Source: Falsiroseomonas stagni DSM 19981
Lineage (GTDB): Bacteria > Pseudomonadota > Alphaproteobacteria > Acetobacterales > Acetobacteraceae
Direction: 5' to 3'
Length of the DNA: 64,000 nucleotides
Assembly: GCF_900114315.1 (NCBI RefSeq)
Contig: NZ_FOSQ01000005.1
Location: 248,001-312,000 of the forward strand
The translations under genes and the position numbers were made by a program. This document shows, piece by piece, positions 47,259-58,616 of the stretch. The stretch's first letter is position 1, and every line of letters starts with the position of its first letter. The notes below the pieces were generated by a model that saw only the letters and a list, made by a program, of their open reading frames with translations, had not been told where the DNA came from and did not search any database.

Positions 47259-47627
47259 ATGACCCAGCCCATGTTGGCTGAATACTTCCCGATCCTGGTG
47301 TTCCTCGGGATCGCGGCCGCCATCGCCTGCGCGATGGTGGGCGGGGCCTTGCTGGCCGCGCACCAGAAGCCGGATCCGGAAAAGCTCTCAGCCTATGAGT
47401 GCGGATTCGAGCCCTTCGACGACACGCGCCGGCGCTTCGACGTGCGCTTCTACCTGGTCGCGATCCTGTTCATCATCTTCGACCTGGAAGTGGCGTTCCT
47501 GTTCCCCTGGGCGGTGACGCTGAACGAGATCGGCTGGTTCGGCTTCCTGTCGATGATGGGCTTCCTCGGCGTGCTGACGGTCGGCTTCATCTATGAGTGG
47601 CGCAAGGGCGCGCTCGACTGGGAATGA
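47259..47627 (+). CDS. nuoA: NADH-quinone oxidoreductase subunit A
   Basis: 122-residue membrane subunit of complex I with three helices. Family motifs are [36 protein letters not shown], where the ECGFEP loop (residues 47-52) lies at the quinone-entry region and [11 protein letters not shown] marks the second helix. First gene of the 14-gene nuo operon. The start of the next gene product, nuoB, follows 56 bases after this stop. Confidence 0.97.
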   Translation: MTQPMLAEYFPILVFLGIAAAIACAMVGGALLAAHQKPDPEKLSAYECGFEPFDDTRRRFDVRFYLVAILFIIFDLEVAFLFPWAVTLNEIGWFGFLSMMGFLGVLTVGFIYEWRKGALDWE

Positions 47628-47683
47628 AGGCGCGGCTTCGCACCAATTTCAGGGGGGCGCCGGCGGGGCGCCCGGAGATCGGC

Positions 47684-48244
47684 ATGAGCGGTTCGAACAC
47701 ACAGGACATCGCCTGGAACCGGGAGGCCCTGCCCCCCGGGCCGGCGCAGGACGCCGTGGTCAAAGGCATCACGGGTGAGATCGAGGAGAAGGGCTTCGTC
47801 ATCGCCAACCTCGACAAGGTGGTGAACTGGGCCCGGACCGGCAGCCTCTGGCCGATGACCTTCGGCCTGGCCTGCTGCGCGGTGCCGATGATCCACGCCT
47901 ATATGGCGCGCTACGACCTCGACCGCTTCGGCATCATCCCGCGCGGATCGCCGCGGCAGTCGGATGTGATGATCGTGGCGGGCACGCTGACCAACAAGAT
48001 GGCCCCCGCCTTGCGCAAGGTCTACGACCAGATGAGCGAGCCGCGCTGGGTGATCAGCATGGGCAGCTGCGCGAATGGCGGCGGCTACTACCACTACAGC
48101 TACGCCGTGGTGCGCGGCTGTGACCGCGTGGTGCCGGTGGACGTCTACGTCCCGGGCTGCCCGCCGACGGCGGAAGCGCTGGTCTACGGCATCCTCCAGC
48201 TGCAGAAGAAGATCCGCCGTACGGGGACCATCCTCCGTGGCTGA
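47684..48244 (+). CDS. nuoB: NADH-quinone oxidoreductase subunit B
   Basis: 186-residue peripheral-arm subunit that carries cluster N2, the last iron-sulfur centre before quinone. The ligands are visible: two adjacent Cys in [10 protein letters not shown], Cys in [15 protein letters not shown] and Cys in [12 protein letters not shown]. An open frame extends upstream into nuoA, but ATG 47684 has GGAG 6 bases upstream and gives the family length. The stop is followed closely by nuoC. Confidence 0.97.
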   Translation: MSGSNTQDIAWNREALPPGPAQDAVVKGITGEIEEKGFVIANLDKVVNWARTGSLWPMTFGLACCAVPMIHAYMARYDLDRFGIIPRGSPRQSDVMIVAGTLTNKMAPALRKVYDQMSEPRWVISMGSCANGGGYYHYSYAVVRGCDRVVPVDVYVPGCPPTAEALVYGILQLQKKIRRTGTILRG

Positions 48245-48254
48245 GGCGAGCGCG

Positions 48255-48884
48255 ATGCACGAGCTGGGTGCGACCATCGCGGCGGCGGCCGGCCCCGCGG
48301 TGCAGGAAGTGTTCGTGGAGCGCGGGCAGGAGCTGGTGCTGCGCGCGACGCGGGAGATGATCCTGCCGCTGATGGCGATGCTGCGGGATGATCCGCGCTT
48401 CGCCTTCGAGCAGCTGGTGGACCTCTGCGGTGTCGACTACCCCGAGCGCGCGGAGCGCTTCGAGGTGGTCTACAACCTGTTGAGCCTGTCGCTGAACCAG
48501 CGCGTGCGGATCATCGTCAGCACGGATGAGGCGACGCCGGTGCCGAGCATCGCGAGCATCTGGGTCGCGGCGACCTGGTATGAGCGCGAATGCTGGGACA
48601 TGTACGGCGTGGTCTTCGCGGGCCTGACCGATCTGCGCCGCCTGCTGACGGATTACGGCTTCGAGGGCCATCCGCTGCGCAAGGATTTTCCTCTCACTGG
48701 CCATGTCGAGGTCCGGTACGACGAGGAACAGAAGCGGGTGGTGTATGAGCCCGTGGCGCTGACGCAGGATTTTCGCAACTTCGACTTCCTCTCTCCCTGG
48801 GAAGGCATGACGACGCTACCGGGCGACGAGAAGGTGCATCTGGTTCGCGCCGAGCGCGGGCAGATCGAAGGACCAAAAGCATGA
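48255..48884 (+). CDS. nuoC: NADH-quinone oxidoreductase subunit C
   Basis: 209-residue peripheral-arm subunit (30-kDa type). The signature is near residues 105-140: [20 protein letters not shown] (ERE-DMyG motif), then [24 protein letters not shown] 48237 is an alternative start overlapping the nuoB stop. ATG 48255 has GAGG at suitable spacing and is preferred. NuoC and NuoD are separate here, as in most alphaproteobacteria and unlike E. coli. The stop overlaps nuoD (ATGA). Confidence 0.96.
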   Translation: MHELGATIAAAAGPAVQEVFVERGQELVLRATREMILPLMAMLRDDPRFAFEQLVDLCGVDYPERAERFEVVYNLLSLSLNQRVRIIVSTDEATPVPSIASIWVAATWYERECWDMYGVVFAGLTDLRRLLTDYGFEGHPLRKDFPLTGHVEVRYDEEQKRVVYEPVALTQDFRNFDFLSPWEGMTTLPGDEKVHLVRAERGQIEGPKA

Positions 48885-50128
48885 GCACGGAGCTTGTGAG
48901 CGGTCTGCCGCTGCCGGGTGGCAGCGAGGATTCGGGCCGCCATCAGAAACTGTTCGACGCCGATACGCACACCATCAATTTCGGCCCGCAGCACCCGGCC
49001 GCGCATGGCGTGCTGCGCCTCATCCTGGAGATGAAGGGCGAGGTGGTGGAGCGTGCCGATCCGCATATCGGCCTGCTGCATCGCGGCACCGAGAAGCTGA
49101 TGGAGTACAAGACGTATCTCCAGGCGATGCCCTATATGGATCGCCTCGACTACGTCTCCCCCATGTGCATGGAGCACAGCTTCGTGCTCGCCGTGGAGAA
49201 GCTGCTCGGCATCGAGAATGAGGTGCCGGAGCGCGCCAAGTGGATCCGCACGATGTTCGCGGAACTCACGCGCATCCTGAACCACCTGCTGAACGTCACG
49301 ACCTATGCGCTCGACGTCGGCGCCATCACGCCGTCGCTGTGGGGGTTCGAGCAGCGGGAGCATCTGCTCGAATTCTATGAGGCGACGGGCGGCAGCCACT
49401 ACCACGTGAACTACTTCCGCGCCGGCGGCGTGGCGAAGGACCTTCCGGCGGGGCTGGAGGACCGGATCGGCAAGTGGTGCGACCAGTTCCCGGCCTTCCT
49501 CGACGATCTTGAAGGCCTGCTCACCAACAACCGCATCTTCAAGCAACGCACCGTCGATATCGGCGTGATGACGGCGGAACAGGCGATGGCCTGGGGCTTC
49601 AGCGGGCCCTGCCTGCGCGCCTCCGGCTGCGCCTGGGATCTGCGGAAATCTCAGCCCTATGAGATGTACGAGAAGCTCGATTTCGAAGTGCCCGTCGGCG
49701 TGCATGGCGATTGCTACGACCGCTACCTCGTGCGGATGCAGGAGATGCGGCAGTCGCTGTCGATGGTGAAGCAGTGCCTGAACCACATCCGGCCGGGTGC
49801 GGTGAAGATCGCGGACAACAAGATCACGCCGCCGAGTCGCGGTGCCATGAAGCGGTCGATGGAAAGCCTGATCCATCACTTCAAGCTCTACACCGAGGGC
49901 TATCACGTGCCCGCCGGCGCGACCTACACGGTGACGGAAGCGCCGAAGGGCGAGTTCGGCGTGTACATGGTGGCGGACGGCACCAACCGGCCCTATCGCG
50001 TGAAGATCCGCGCGCCGGGCTATGCGCATCTCCAGGCCATGGAAGCGCTTTCCAAGGGGCACATGCTGGCCGACGCGGTCGCCATCATCGGCAGCCTCGA
50101 CATCGTCTTCGGGGAGATCGACCGGTGA
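48881..50128 (+). CDS. nuoD: NADH-quinone oxidoreductase subunit D
   Basis: 415-residue 49-kDa subunit lining the quinone-binding cavity with NuoB. Typical motifs are [52 protein letters not shown] and the C-terminal [19 protein letters not shown] and HRGTEK supply quinone-site residues. The start overlaps the nuoC stop, and its own stop overlaps the GTG start of nuoE, so C-D-E are coupled. Confidence 0.98.
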   Translation: MSTELVSGLPLPGGSEDSGRHQKLFDADTHTINFGPQHPAAHGVLRLILEMKGEVVERADPHIGLLHRGTEKLMEYKTYLQAMPYMDRLDYVSPMCMEHSFVLAVEKLLGIENEVPERAKWIRTMFAELTRILNHLLNVTTYALDVGAITPSLWGFEQREHLLEFYEATGGSHYHVNYFRAGGVAKDLPAGLEDRIGKWCDQFPAFLDDLEGLLTNNRIFKQRTVDIGVMTAEQAMAWGFSGPCLRASGCAWDLRKSQPYEMYEKLDFEVPVGVHGDCYDRYLVRMQEMRQSLSMVKQCLNHIRPGAVKIADNKITPPSRGAMKRSMESLIHHFKLYTEGYHVPAGATYTVTEAPKGEFGVYMVADGTNRPYRVKIRAPGYAHLQAMEALSKGHMLADAVAIIGSLDIVFGEIDR

Positions 50129-50733
50129 GCGTCGAACAGCCCACGCACTTCTCCTTCGACGCCGAGAGCGAAGCGCAGATCAGCAAGGTCCTGGCGCGGT
50201 ATCCGGAGGCGAAGAAGGCGTCCGCCACCATTCCGCTGCTCTACGTCGTGCAGCGGCAGATGGGCCGGACCACGGGCAGCGCCTGGGTGCCGAATGTCGC
50301 GATGGATGAGATCGCGAAGCGCCTCGGCGTCGCGCCGATCCGCGTCTATGAGGTCGCGACCTTCTACTTCATGTTCAACATGAAGCCGATCGGGAAGCAT
50401 CACCTCCAGCTCTGCGGCACCACGCCCTGCATGCTGCGCGGCAGCGACGATGTGATGCGCGCCTGCCATGACGCGGCGCATGTGAAGGTGGGCCAGACCA
50501 GCAGCGACGGGTTGTTCACGCTGACGGAGGTCGAGTGCCTCGGCGCCTGCGTGAATGCGCCGGTCCTGCAGGTCGATGACGACTACTACGAGGACCTGGA
50601 CTACGACCGCACCGTCGCGCTGATCGAGGCGCTGAAGCGGGGTGAGCGGCCGAAGCCGGGCAGCACGATCGGACGGCAGACCAGCGCGCCGGAAGGCGGA
50701 CCGCTGACCTTGCTGGACGTGGCGGGGGAATAG
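50125..50733 (+). CDS. nuoE: NADH-quinone oxidoreductase subunit E
   Basis: 202-residue subunit holding the N1a [2Fe-2S] cluster in the NADH-dehydrogenase module. Ligands: Cys residues of [11 protein letters not shown] and of [13 protein letters not shown]. The helical N-terminus contains [18 protein letters not shown]. It starts at GTG 50125 (GTGA overlap with nuoD) and has a somewhat longer C-terminal tail ([20 protein letters not shown]) than E. coli NuoE, as usual in alphaproteobacteria. Confidence 0.96.
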   Translation: MSVEQPTHFSFDAESEAQISKVLARYPEAKKASATIPLLYVVQRQMGRTTGSAWVPNVAMDEIAKRLGVAPIRVYEVATFYFMFNMKPIGKHHLQLCGTTPCMLRGSDDVMRACHDAAHVKVGQTSSDGLFTLTEVECLGACVNAPVLQVDDDYYEDLDYDRTVALIEALKRGERPKPGSTIGRQTSAPEGGPLTLLDVAGE

Positions 50734-50737
50734 GGCC

Positions 50738-52045
50738 ATGGCGCTTTCCGACAAGGACCGCATCTTCACCAACCTCTACGGCATGCAGGACTGGCGCCTG
50801 GCCGCCGCGCAGAGGCGCGGCAACTGGGACGGCACCAAGGGCATCCTGGAGAAGGGCCGCGACTGGATCATCGAGGAGATGAAGTCGTCCGGTCTGCGTG
50901 GCCGCGGCGGCGCGGGCTTCCCGACGGGCATGAAGTGGTCCTTCATGCCGAAGCAGGCGAGCGAGCGGCCGCACTACCTCGTGGTCAATGCCGATGAATC
51001 CGAGCCTGGCACCTGCAAGGATCGTGACATCATCCGTCACGATCCGCAGACGCTGATCGAAGGATGCCTCATCGCGGGCTTCGCGATGGGCGCGCATGCC
51101 GGCTACATCTACATCCGGGGCGAATACTACAACGAGAGCGTCGTGCTCGAGGCCGCGATCCAGGAAGCCTATGATGCGGGGCTGATCGGAAAGAACGCCT
51201 GCGGCAGCGGGTGGGACTTCGACCTGTATGTGCACCGCGGCGCCGGGGCATACATCTGCGGCGAAGAGACCGCGCTGATCGAGAGCCTGGAAGGCAAGAA
51301 GGGAATGCCGCGGCTGAAGCCGCCTTTCCCCGCCGCCGTGGGTCTCTATGGCTGCCCGACCACAGTGAACAATGTCGAGACCATCGCGGTGGTGCCGACC
51401 ATTCTGCGGCGCGGCGCGGCCTGGTTCGCGGGTTTCGGCCGGCCGAAGAACAGCGGTACCAAGGTCTTCTGCATCCAGGGCCATGTGAACAAGCCCTGCA
51501 ATGTGGAGGAGGAGATGAGCATCCCGATGCGGGAACTCATCGAGCGGCACGCCGGCGGCGTGCGCGGGGGCTGGGACAACCTGCTCTGCGTGATCCCGGG
51601 CGGGTCCTCCACGCCGCTGCTGCCGAAGGACATCTGCGACACGGTGCTGATGGATTTCGATGCGCTGCGCGAGCACAAATCGGGCCTTGGCACCGCGGGC
51701 GTGATCGTGATGGACAAATCCACCGACATCGTCCGCGCCATCGCGCGCCTGTCGCGCTTCTACAAGCATGAGAGTTGCGGCCAGTGCACGCCCTGCCGCG
51801 AAGGCATGGGCTGGGTCAGCCGCATGATGGACCGCATGGTCGAAGGCCGCGCGGATGTCGAGGAGATCGACGTGCTGGAGGAAGTGACCCGGCGCATCGA
51901 GGGCCACACGATCTGCGCGCTGGCCGATGGTGGCGTCTGGCCGGTGCAGGGCCTCATCCGGCATTTCCGGCCGGTGATGGAAGCGCGCATCGCCGACTAC
52001 AAGGCGAAGCATGCGCGGCCCTCCATGCCGCTGGCGGCGGAGTAA
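50738..52045 (+). CDS. nuoF: NADH-quinone oxidoreductase subunit F
   Basis: 435-residue subunit where NADH is oxidised; binds FMN and cluster N3. Visible are [16 protein letters not shown] (FMN/NADH phosphate loop near residues 52-67), [34 protein letters not shown] (NADH-binding glycine-rich stretch) and [12 protein letters not shown], whose three Cys plus a later Cys (HTICAL) bind the [4Fe-4S] cluster. It lies 4 bp from nuoE and 5 bp before nuoG. Confidence 0.98.
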   Translation: MALSDKDRIFTNLYGMQDWRLAAAQRRGNWDGTKGILEKGRDWIIEEMKSSGLRGRGGAGFPTGMKWSFMPKQASERPHYLVVNADESEPGTCKDRDIIRHDPQTLIEGCLIAGFAMGAHAGYIYIRGEYYNESVVLEAAIQEAYDAGLIGKNACGSGWDFDLYVHRGAGAYICGEETALIESLEGKKGMPRLKPPFPAAVGLYGCPTTVNNVETIAVVPTILRRGAAWFAGFGRPKNSGTKVFCIQGHVNKPCNVEEEMSIPMRELIERHAGGVRGGWDNLLCVIPGGSSTPLLPKDICDTVLMDFDALREHKSGLGTAGVIVMDKSTDIVRAIARLSRFYKHESCGQCTPCREGMGWVSRMMDRMVEGRADVEEIDVLEEVTRRIEGHTICALADGGVWPVQGLIRHFRPVMEARIADYKAKHARPSMPLAAE

Positions 52046-52050
52046 GGGCG

Positions 52051-54105
52051 ATGGCGAAGGTCACGGTCGATGGGATCGAGGTCGAGGTCCCGAACGGCGC
52101 CACGGTGCTGCAGGCGTGTGAGGCCGCAGGCAAGGAAATCCCGCGCTTCTGCTACCATGAACGCCTGAGCGTCGCGGGCAATTGCCGCATGTGCCTGGTG
52201 GAAGTGGAGAAGGCGCCGAAGCCGGTTGCCTCCTGCGCCTATCCCGTCGCGGACGGGATGGTGGTGAAGACGGACAGCCCGGTGGTGCGCAATGCGCGCC
52301 GCGGCGTCATGGAATTCCTGCTGATCAACCACCCGCTGGACTGTCCGATCTGCGACCAGGGCGGCGAATGCGATCTGCAGGACCAGTCCGTCTCTTACGG
52401 CATGGACAAGTCGCGGTACCGCGAGGCCAAGCGGTCCGTGAAGGACAAGAATATCGGGCCGCTGATCAAGACGATCATGACGCGCTGCATCCAGTGCACG
52501 CGCTGCGTCCGCTTTTCGGCCGAGGTTGCCGGCACCGCCGAACTCGGCGGGACCAATCGCGGCGAGAACATGGAAATCGGCACCTATGTCGAGAAGGCGC
52601 TGACCAGCGAGCTTTCCGGCAACCTGATCGACATCTGCCCCGTGGGCGCGCTGACGAGCCGGCCCTATGCCTTCGTGTCGCGGCCGTGGGAATTGCGGAA
52701 GACCGATGGCATCGATGTGCAGGATGCCACGGGTACCAATATCCGCATCGACACGCGCGGCCCGGAAGTGCTGCGAATCCTGCCGCGCATCAATGAGGAT
52801 GTGAACGAAGAGTGGATGGCCGATCGTGGCCGCTTCTCCTTCGACGGCCTCAAGCGCAAGCGCCTCGACCGGCCCTGGCTGCGCGTCGATGGCAAGCTGA
52901 AGCCGGTGTCCTGGCCGGAGGCGCTAGGCGCCGTGGCGGCGAAGCTGAAGGCGACGGCACCGGATCGGATCGGCGCGGTGGCCGGCGATTTGGTGGATGC
53001 GGAAAGCGCCTTCGCGCTGAAGGCGCTGATGGCGGGGCTGGGCTCGGCCAATCTGGATTGCCGCCAGGATGGCGCGGCGATCGACGCGTCGCGGCCGGAT
53101 TTCTACCGCTTCAACACGACGATCGCGGGTATCGAGGAGGCGGATGCGCTGTTGGTGATCGGCGCCAATCCGCGGACCGAGGCGCCCGTCATCAATGCGC
53201 GCATCCGCAAGCGCTGGTCACTCGGGAAGTTCCCGATCGGCGTGGTCGGCCCGGCGGGCGTGGACCTGACCTACGGCTACGATCATGTGGGGGAGGGGCC
53301 GGCGACGCTCCGCTCCATGCTGGCCGGCACGCATCGCTTCATGGCGGTGCTGCGGGAAGCGAAGAAGCCGATGATCCTGCTGGGCCGCGGCGCGCTGGCG
53401 CGGCCGGATGGCGCGGCGGTGCTGGCGGCTTCCTGGGCCATCGCCCGCGACTGCAACGCGCTGCGCGATGATTGGCACGGCTTCAACCTGCTGCATCTGT
53501 TTGGCGGGCAGATGGCGCCGCTGGCGATGGGCTTCCTGCCCGGGGCTGGTGGCAAGGATCTCGGCGCCATGCTGTCGGGCGGGGTCGATGCGCTGTGGCT
53601 GCTGGGCGCGGACGGGATCGACCCGGCCGCGATCGCGCCGGAGACCTTCGTGATCTACCAGGGCCACCACGGGGATCGCGCGGCGTCGCGCGCCGATGTG
53701 ATCCTGCCCGGTGCCGCCTATACCGAGAAGGACGGCACCTACCTCAACACCGAAGGCCGGGCGCAGATCAGTCGCACCGCGCTCCATGCGCCGGGCGAGG
53801 CGCGGGAGGATTGGCGCATCATCCGCGCCGCCGCGCAGGGCCTCGGCGTGACGGTCGGCTTCGATGATCTGGCGCAGCTTCGCGCGGCGATGATCGCGGC
53901 GGCGCCGGCGCTGGCGGAGGGCTTCACGCGGTCCTTCTGCATGGACATGTCCGGCCCGGCCGGCGATGCGGATGCGCTGGGCGATGCGCCTTTCGCCTCC
54001 GCCATCACGCAGTATCACCTGGCTGATGCCATCGCGCGGGCTTCCGACGTGATGGCCGAATGCGCGCGCACCTACGGCCCCGTGCCGGCGCTCGCGGCGG
54101 AGTAG
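52051..54105 (+). CDS. nuoG: NADH-quinone oxidoreductase subunit G
   Basis: 684-residue large peripheral subunit. The N-terminal ferredoxin-like domain has RFCYHERLSVAGNCRMC and ASCAYP ([2Fe-2S] N1b). NHPLDCPICDQGGECDLQDQ supplies cluster N5, with a His ligand candidate in the segment, and RCIQCTRC plus DICPVGALTS supply N4. The C-terminal molybdopterin-oxidoreductase-like domain is present without a cofactor. Length matches mitochondrial/alphaproteobacterial type (E. coli NuoG is about 220 residues longer and has the extra N7 cluster). ATG 52051 follows AAGGGCG. Confidence 0.97.
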   Translation: MAKVTVDGIEVEVPNGATVLQACEAAGKEIPRFCYHERLSVAGNCRMCLVEVEKAPKPVASCAYPVADGMVVKTDSPVVRNARRGVMEFLLINHPLDCPICDQGGECDLQDQSVSYGMDKSRYREAKRSVKDKNIGPLIKTIMTRCIQCTRCVRFSAEVAGTAELGGTNRGENMEIGTYVEKALTSELSGNLIDICPVGALTSRPYAFVSRPWELRKTDGIDVQDATGTNIRIDTRGPEVLRILPRINEDVNEEWMADRGRFSFDGLKRKRLDRPWLRVDGKLKPVSWPEALGAVAAKLKATAPDRIGAVAGDLVDAESAFALKALMAGLGSANLDCRQDGAAIDASRPDFYRFNTTIAGIEEADALLVIGANPRTEAPVINARIRKRWSLGKFPIGVVGPAGVDLTYGYDHVGEGPATLRSMLAGTHRFMAVLREAKKPMILLGRGALARPDGAAVLAASWAIARDCNALRDDWHGFNLLHLFGGQMAPLAMGFLPGAGGKDLGAMLSGGVDALWLLGADGIDPAAIAPETFVIYQGHHGDRAASRADVILPGAAYTEKDGTYLNTEGRAQISRTALHAPGEAREDWRIIRAAAQGLGVTVGFDDLAQLRAAMIAAAPALAEGFTRSFCMDMSGPAGDADALGDAPFASAITQYHLADAIARASDVMAECARTYGPVPALAAE

Positions 54106-54111
54106 GGATCG

Positions 54112-55128
54112 ATGGAAGCCTTTCTCGCCACCCCCGTCGGCATCCTGGCGCTGACCGTCGCCAAGGCGATGGCGCTGCTGGTGCCGTTGCTGATCGGCGT
54201 CGCCTACCTGACCTGGGCGGAGCGCAAGATCCTCGGCGCCATGCAGATGCGGCGCGGGCCGAATGTGGTCGGCCCCTTCGGCCTGCTGCAGCCCTTCGCC
54301 GATGCGTTGAAGATGCTGATGAAGGAGACCATCATTCCTTCCGGCGCGTCGCGCGCGTTGTTCCTGATGGCGCCGATGATCACCTTCATGCTGGCGATGC
54401 TGGCCTGGGCGGTGATCCCGGTGAATGACGGCTGGGCGATCGCCGACATCAATGTGGGCATCCTCTACCTCTTCGCCATCTCCTCGCTCGGCGTCTACGG
54501 CATCATCATCGCGGGCTGGGCGTCCAATTCGAAATACGCCTTCCTCGGTGCGCTGCGGTCGGCGGCGCAGATGGTGTCCTACGAAGTCTCCATGGGCTTC
54601 GTCATCGTGACGGTGCTGCTCTGCGTCGGTTCGCTGAACCTCACGGAAATCGTGCGGGCGCAGTCGACGGTGTGGTTCATCATCCCGCTCTTCCCGATGT
54701 TCGTGATCATGTTCATCTCCGCCCTGGCGGAGACGAACCGCGCGCCCTTCGACCTGCCGGAGGGTGAGTCGGAGCTGGTGGCGGGCTTCTTCGTCGAATA
54801 CAGCTCGATGAGCTTCGCGCTGTTCTTCCTCGGCGAATACGCGAACATGATCCTGATGAGCGCGCTCATCACCATCCTGTTCCTGGGTGGCTGGCTGCCG
54901 CCGATGGCGATCGAGCCCTTCACCTGGATCCCGGGTCCGGTGTGGTTCATCCTGAAGATCTGCTTCTGCCTCTTCGTCTTCGTCTGGGTGCGCGCCACCT
55001 TCCCGCGCTACCGCTATGACCAGTTGATGCGGCTGGGCTGGAAGGTGTTCCTGCCGTTCAGCCTGGTGTGGCTGGTCATCACCGCCGCGGCGCTGAAGCT
55101 GTTCGGCTGGCTGCCGGCTGTCGGGTGA
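54112..55128 (+). CDS. nuoH: NADH-quinone oxidoreductase subunit H
   Basis: 338-residue membrane subunit at the junction of the two arms, contributing to the quinone channel. It has [20 protein letters not shown] (residues 37-57 region), the cytoplasmic loop [20 protein letters not shown] with conserved acidic residues, and [20 protein letters not shown] near the C-terminus. About eight hydrophobic helices. It starts 6 bp after nuoG. Confidence 0.98.
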   Translation: MEAFLATPVGILALTVAKAMALLVPLLIGVAYLTWAERKILGAMQMRRGPNVVGPFGLLQPFADALKMLMKETIIPSGASRALFLMAPMITFMLAMLAWAVIPVNDGWAIADINVGILYLFAISSLGVYGIIIAGWASNSKYAFLGALRSAAQMVSYEVSMGFVIVTVLLCVGSLNLTEIVRAQSTVWFIIPLFPMFVIMFISALAETNRAPFDLPEGESELVAGFFVEYSSMSFALFFLGEYANMILMSALITILFLGGWLPPMAIEPFTWIPGPVWFILKICFCLFVFVWVRATFPRYRYDQLMRLGWKVFLPFSLVWLVITAAALKLFGWLPAVG

Positions 55129-55139
55129 GGAGATAGACC

Positions 55140-55628
55140 ATGCCCATGCTCGACCGTGTTGCCCGGAGCCTGCTGCTGACGGAGATCGTCTCCGGCATGG
55201 CGCTGACGCTGGGTCAGTTCTTCAAGCCGAAGGCGACGATCAACTACCCGCATGAGCGTTCGCCGCTGAGCGCGCGCTTCAAGGGGGAGCACGCGCTGCG
55301 GCGCTACCCCAATGGCGAGGAACGCTGCATCGCCTGCAAGCTGTGCGAGGCGATCTGCCCCGCCCAGGCCATCACCATCGAGGCCGAACCGCGGGAAGAC
55401 GGCAGCCGCCGCACCACGCGCTACGACATCGACATGACCAAGTGCATCTACTGCGGCATGTGCGAGGAAGCCTGCCCGGTGGACGCGATCGTCGAGGGGC
55501 CGAACCTGGAGTTCGCCACCGAGACGCGCGAGGAACTGCTCTATGACAAGGCCAAGCTGCTGGCCAATGGCGATCGCTGGGAAGCGATGCTGGCCACGCG
55601 GCTTGAGCTTGACGCGCCGTATCGCTGA
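55140..55628 (+). CDS. nuoI: NADH-quinone oxidoreductase subunit I
   Basis: 162-residue ferredoxin-like subunit with two [4Fe-4S] clusters (N6a, N6b). The Cys motifs are [17 protein letters not shown] (near residues 62-78) and [17 protein letters not shown] (near 101-117). It starts 11 bp after nuoH with a GGAG site (GTGAGGAG) before the ATG. A 69-bp gap with a small CCCCG/CGGGG hairpin follows before nuoJ. Confidence 0.97.
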   Translation: MPMLDRVARSLLLTEIVSGMALTLGQFFKPKATINYPHERSPLSARFKGEHALRRYPNGEERCIACKLCEAICPAQAITIEAEPREDGSRRTTRYDIDMTKCIYCGMCEEACPVDAIVEGPNLEFATETREELLYDKAKLLANGDRWEAMLATRLELDAPYR

Positions 55629-55697
55629 GACGACCGCCCCGGGCTTCGGGGACGATGGGAACGAGATGATGAACGCTACCGATCCCGGAGGGGCGCG

Positions 55698-56384
55698 ATG
55701 ATCGCCGCAGCCGCCTTCTATATCTTCGCGGCCGTGCTGATCGCCAGCGCGGTCATGGTCGTGACCAGCCGCAACCCCGTGCACAGCGTGCTGTTCCTGA
55801 TCCTGGCGTTCTTCAACGCGGCGGCGCTGTTCCTGCTGGCCGGGGCCGAGTTCCTGGCGATGATCCTGGTCATCGTCTATGTCGGCGCGGTCGCGGTGCT
55901 GTTCCTCTTCGTCGTGATGATGCTGGATGTCGACTTCTCCGCGTTGCGCGAGGGTTTCCAGCGCTACGCACCGGTCGGTGGCGCGGTGGGCTTGGTGCTG
56001 TTCGCGGAACTGGTCTTCGTCTTCGCCACCTGGCGCTTCGCCGATGATGTCGGCGGGCTCCGGCTGAACCCGACGCCGGAGGGTGTGGACAACACCCGCG
56101 CGATCGGGCGCATCCTCTACACGGACCATGTCTGGCTGTTCCAGCTTTCGGGGCTGATCCTGCTGGTCGCCATGATCGGCGCCATCGTGCTGACCCTGCG
56201 CGGCCGGCCGAATTCGAAGCGCCAGGACATTGCGGCTCAGGTCGCGCGGTCCGGCAGCGTGAACCTGCGCCAGGTGCGCAGCGGTGCGGGCCTGGGCGAG
56301 ATCGGGATCGAGCGGCCGCCGGTGGCGGCGCCGGAGACCCCGAAGAAGGTCGAGCACCATGGGCATGGTGGGGGGCACCACTGA
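55698..56384 (+). CDS. nuoJ: NADH-quinone oxidoreductase subunit J with His-rich tail
   Basis: 228-residue membrane subunit with five helices. The third-helix region contains [20 protein letters not shown], the flexible helix of complex I proton transfer, preceded by [21 protein letters not shown]. The protein is somewhat long: after the last helix it has a 55-residue cytoplasmic or periplasmic tail ending in [14 protein letters not shown] is 9 bases before the ATG. The stop overlaps nuoK (TGATG). Confidence 0.95.
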   Translation: MIAAAAFYIFAAVLIASAVMVVTSRNPVHSVLFLILAFFNAAALFLLAGAEFLAMILVIVYVGAVAVLFLFVVMMLDVDFSALREGFQRYAPVGGAVGLVLFAELVFVFATWRFADDVGGLRLNPTPEGVDNTRAIGRILYTDHVWLFQLSGLILLVAMIGAIVLTLRGRPNSKRQDIAAQVARSGSVNLRQVRSGAGLGEIGIERPPVAAPETPKKVEHHGHGGGHH

Positions 56385-56695
56385 TGATGGCCGTCGGCCT
56401 TGCGCACTACCTGACGGTGGGTGCCATCCTTTTCGTGCTGGGCATCCTCGGCATCTTCCTGAACCGGAAGAACATCATCGTCATCCTGATGTCGGTGGAG
56501 TTGATCCTGCTGTCGGTGAACCTCAACCTGGTCGCCTTCTCGGCGCAGTTGAATGACCTGACGGGCCAGATCTTCGCCATGCTGATCCTGACCGTGGCGG
56601 CGGCCGAGGCCGCGATCGGCCTGGCGATCCTGGTCATCTACTTCCGCAACCGCGGTACGATCGAGGTGGAAGACGTGTCCACCCTGAAGGGCTGA
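56384..56695 (+). CDS. nuoK: NADH-quinone oxidoreductase subunit K
   Basis: 103-residue three-helix antiporter-like subunit. It has [38 protein letters not shown] with the essential membrane Glu (SVELIL), and [16 protein letters not shown] with the second Glu. ATG 56384 overlaps the nuoJ stop; ATG 56387, one codon on, is equally possible. nuoL follows after 4 bp. Confidence 0.97.
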   Translation: MMAVGLAHYLTVGAILFVLGILGIFLNRKNIIVILMSVELILLSVNLNLVAFSAQLNDLTGQIFAMLILTVAAAEAAIGLAILVIYFRNRGTIEVEDVSTLKG

Positions 56696-56699
56696 GCCG

Positions 56700-58616
56700 A
56701 TGTATGTCGGTGCGATCTTCTTCCCGCTGCTCGGCGCGACCATCGCCGGGTTCCTCGGCCGCTGGATCGGCGACCGCGCGGCGCAATGGGCGACGGTGGT
56801 CTGCATGGCCATCGCGGCGGCCTGCGGCAGCGCGGCCTTCATCCAGGTGGCGCTGGGCCATGCGCCCGGCGTCGCGCCGCTGTTCACCTTCATCGATGTC
56901 GGCAGCTTCGAGGTCTCCTGGGCGCTGCGCTACGACACGCTGAGCGTGGTGATGGTGGCGATGGTCACCTTCATCTCGACGCTCATCCACCTCTACTCCG
57001 TGGGCTACATGTCCCACGACCCGACGACGCCGCGCTTCTTCGCCTACCTGTCGCTCTTCACCTTCATGATGCTGATGCTGGTGACGGCGGACAATTTGGT
57101 GCAGCTGTTCTTCGGCTGGGAAGGCGTCGGCCTCGCGAGCTATCTCCTCATCGGCTATTGGTACGAGAAGGAGAGCGCGAACCGCGCGGCGATGAAGGCG
57201 TTCATCGTCAATCGCGTGGGCGACGTGTTCTTCATGCTCGGCCTGGCGCTGACCTTCTGGACCTTCCAGTCGGTCGAGTTCGACACGATCTTCGCGAGCG
57301 TCGAGCAGGCGCAGGCGCAGCGGTTCCTGGGCATGCCGGCGCTTGAGGTCATCGGCGTGCTGCTGTTCCTCGGTGCCTGCGGCAAGTCGGCGCAGCTTGG
57401 CCTGCACACCTGGCTGCCGGATGCGATGGAGGGGCCGACGCCCGTCTCCGCGCTGATCCATGCCGCGACGATGGTGACGGCGGGCGTGTTCCTGATGGCG
57501 CGCATGTCGCCGGTGATGGAATACGCGCCGACGGCGCTGGCCATCGTGACGATCGTCGGTGCCTCCACCGCGATCTTCGCGGCGACGATCGGCTGCGTGC
57601 AGAACGACATCAAGCGGATCATCGCCTACTCCACCTGCTCGCAGCTCGGCTACATGTTCTTCGCGGTCGGCGTGGGCGTGTACCAGGCGGCGGTGTTCCA
57701 TCTGTTCACCCATGCCTTCTTCAAGGCACTGCTGTTCCTGGGGGCGGGTTCCGTCATCCATGCGATGTCGGATGAGCAGGACATCCGGAAGATGGGCGGG
57801 ATCTGGAAGAAGATCCCCGTCACCTACACCGTGATGTGGATCGGCAGCCTGGCGCTGGCGGGCGTGCCGTACTTCGCCGGCTACTACTCCAAGGACATGG
57901 TGCTGGAAGTCGCCTATGCCGCGCATAGCGGCCCGGGCATGTATGCCTTCGTGCTCGGCCTGTTGGCTGCCTTCCTTACGGCCTTCTATTCCTGGCGCCT
58001 GCTCATCCTGACCTTCCACGGCGCGCCGCGGGCGGATCACCACACGATGGAGCATGTGCACGAAAGCCCGCTGGTGATGCTGGTGCCGCTGCTGGTGCTG
58101 AGCGTCGGCGCGGTCTTCACGGGCTACGTGTTCTACGACTACTTCGTGGGCGATTTGCAGGAAGCCTTCTGGAACGGTGCCATCTTCACCAGCCCGGACA
58201 ACCACGTGCTGCACCACGCGCATGAGGTGCCGGCCTGGGTGCCGCTGGCGCCGACGGTCGCCGGCGTGGCGGGCATCGCGCTGGCCTATGTGCTGTACAT
58301 GGTCGCGCCGGGGATCCCCGGAAAGCTGGCGGCGAGCTTTGGCGGCCTGTACCGCTTCCTGCTCAACAAGTGGTATTTCGACGAACTCTACGATGCGATC
58401 TTCGTGAGGCCGACCCGGGCGCTGGCGCAGGCCTTCTGGAAGACGGGTGATGCGCGGCTGATCGACGGCATGCCGAATGGCGCGGCCTCCCTGGCCGTGG
58501 ATGCGGCGCGCGGGGCGGTGAAGCTGCAGACCGGGCGCGTGGCCAACTACGCCTTCACGATGATCATCGGCCTCGTGGCCTTCATATCCCTTCTCCTGCT
58601 CGGGATGCCCCGATGA
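56700..58616 (+). CDS. nuoL: NADH-quinone oxidoreductase subunit L
   Basis: 638-residue antiporter-like proton-pumping subunit with about 16 helices. Motifs include [19 protein letters not shown] (the conserved Glu of the first half-channel), [20 protein letters not shown] (key Lys), [18 protein letters not shown] and [20 protein letters not shown]. The C-terminal lateral helix and anchoring helix are present. The stop overlaps nuoM (ATGA). Length is typical. Confidence 0.98.
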   Translation: MYVGAIFFPLLGATIAGFLGRWIGDRAAQWATVVCMAIAAACGSAAFIQVALGHAPGVAPLFTFIDVGSFEVSWALRYDTLSVVMVAMVTFISTLIHLYSVGYMSHDPTTPRFFAYLSLFTFMMLMLVTADNLVQLFFGWEGVGLASYLLIGYWYEKESANRAAMKAFIVNRVGDVFFMLGLALTFWTFQSVEFDTIFASVEQAQAQRFLGMPALEVIGVLLFLGACGKSAQLGLHTWLPDAMEGPTPVSALIHAATMVTAGVFLMARMSPVMEYAPTALAIVTIVGASTAIFAATIGCVQNDIKRIIAYSTCSQLGYMFFAVGVGVYQAAVFHLFTHAFFKALLFLGAGSVIHAMSDEQDIRKMGGIWKKIPVTYTVMWIGSLALAGVPYFAGYYSKDMVLEVAYAAHSGPGMYAFVLGLLAAFLTAFYSWRLLILTFHGAPRADHHTMEHVHESPLVMLVPLLVLSVGAVFTGYVFYDYFVGDLQEAFWNGAIFTSPDNHVLHHAHEVPAWVPLAPTVAGVAGIALAYVLYMVAPGIPGKLAASFGGLYRFLLNKWYFDELYDAIFVRPTRALAQAFWKTGDARLIDGMPNGAASLAVDAARGAVKLQTGRVANYAFTMIIGLVAFISLLLLGMPR

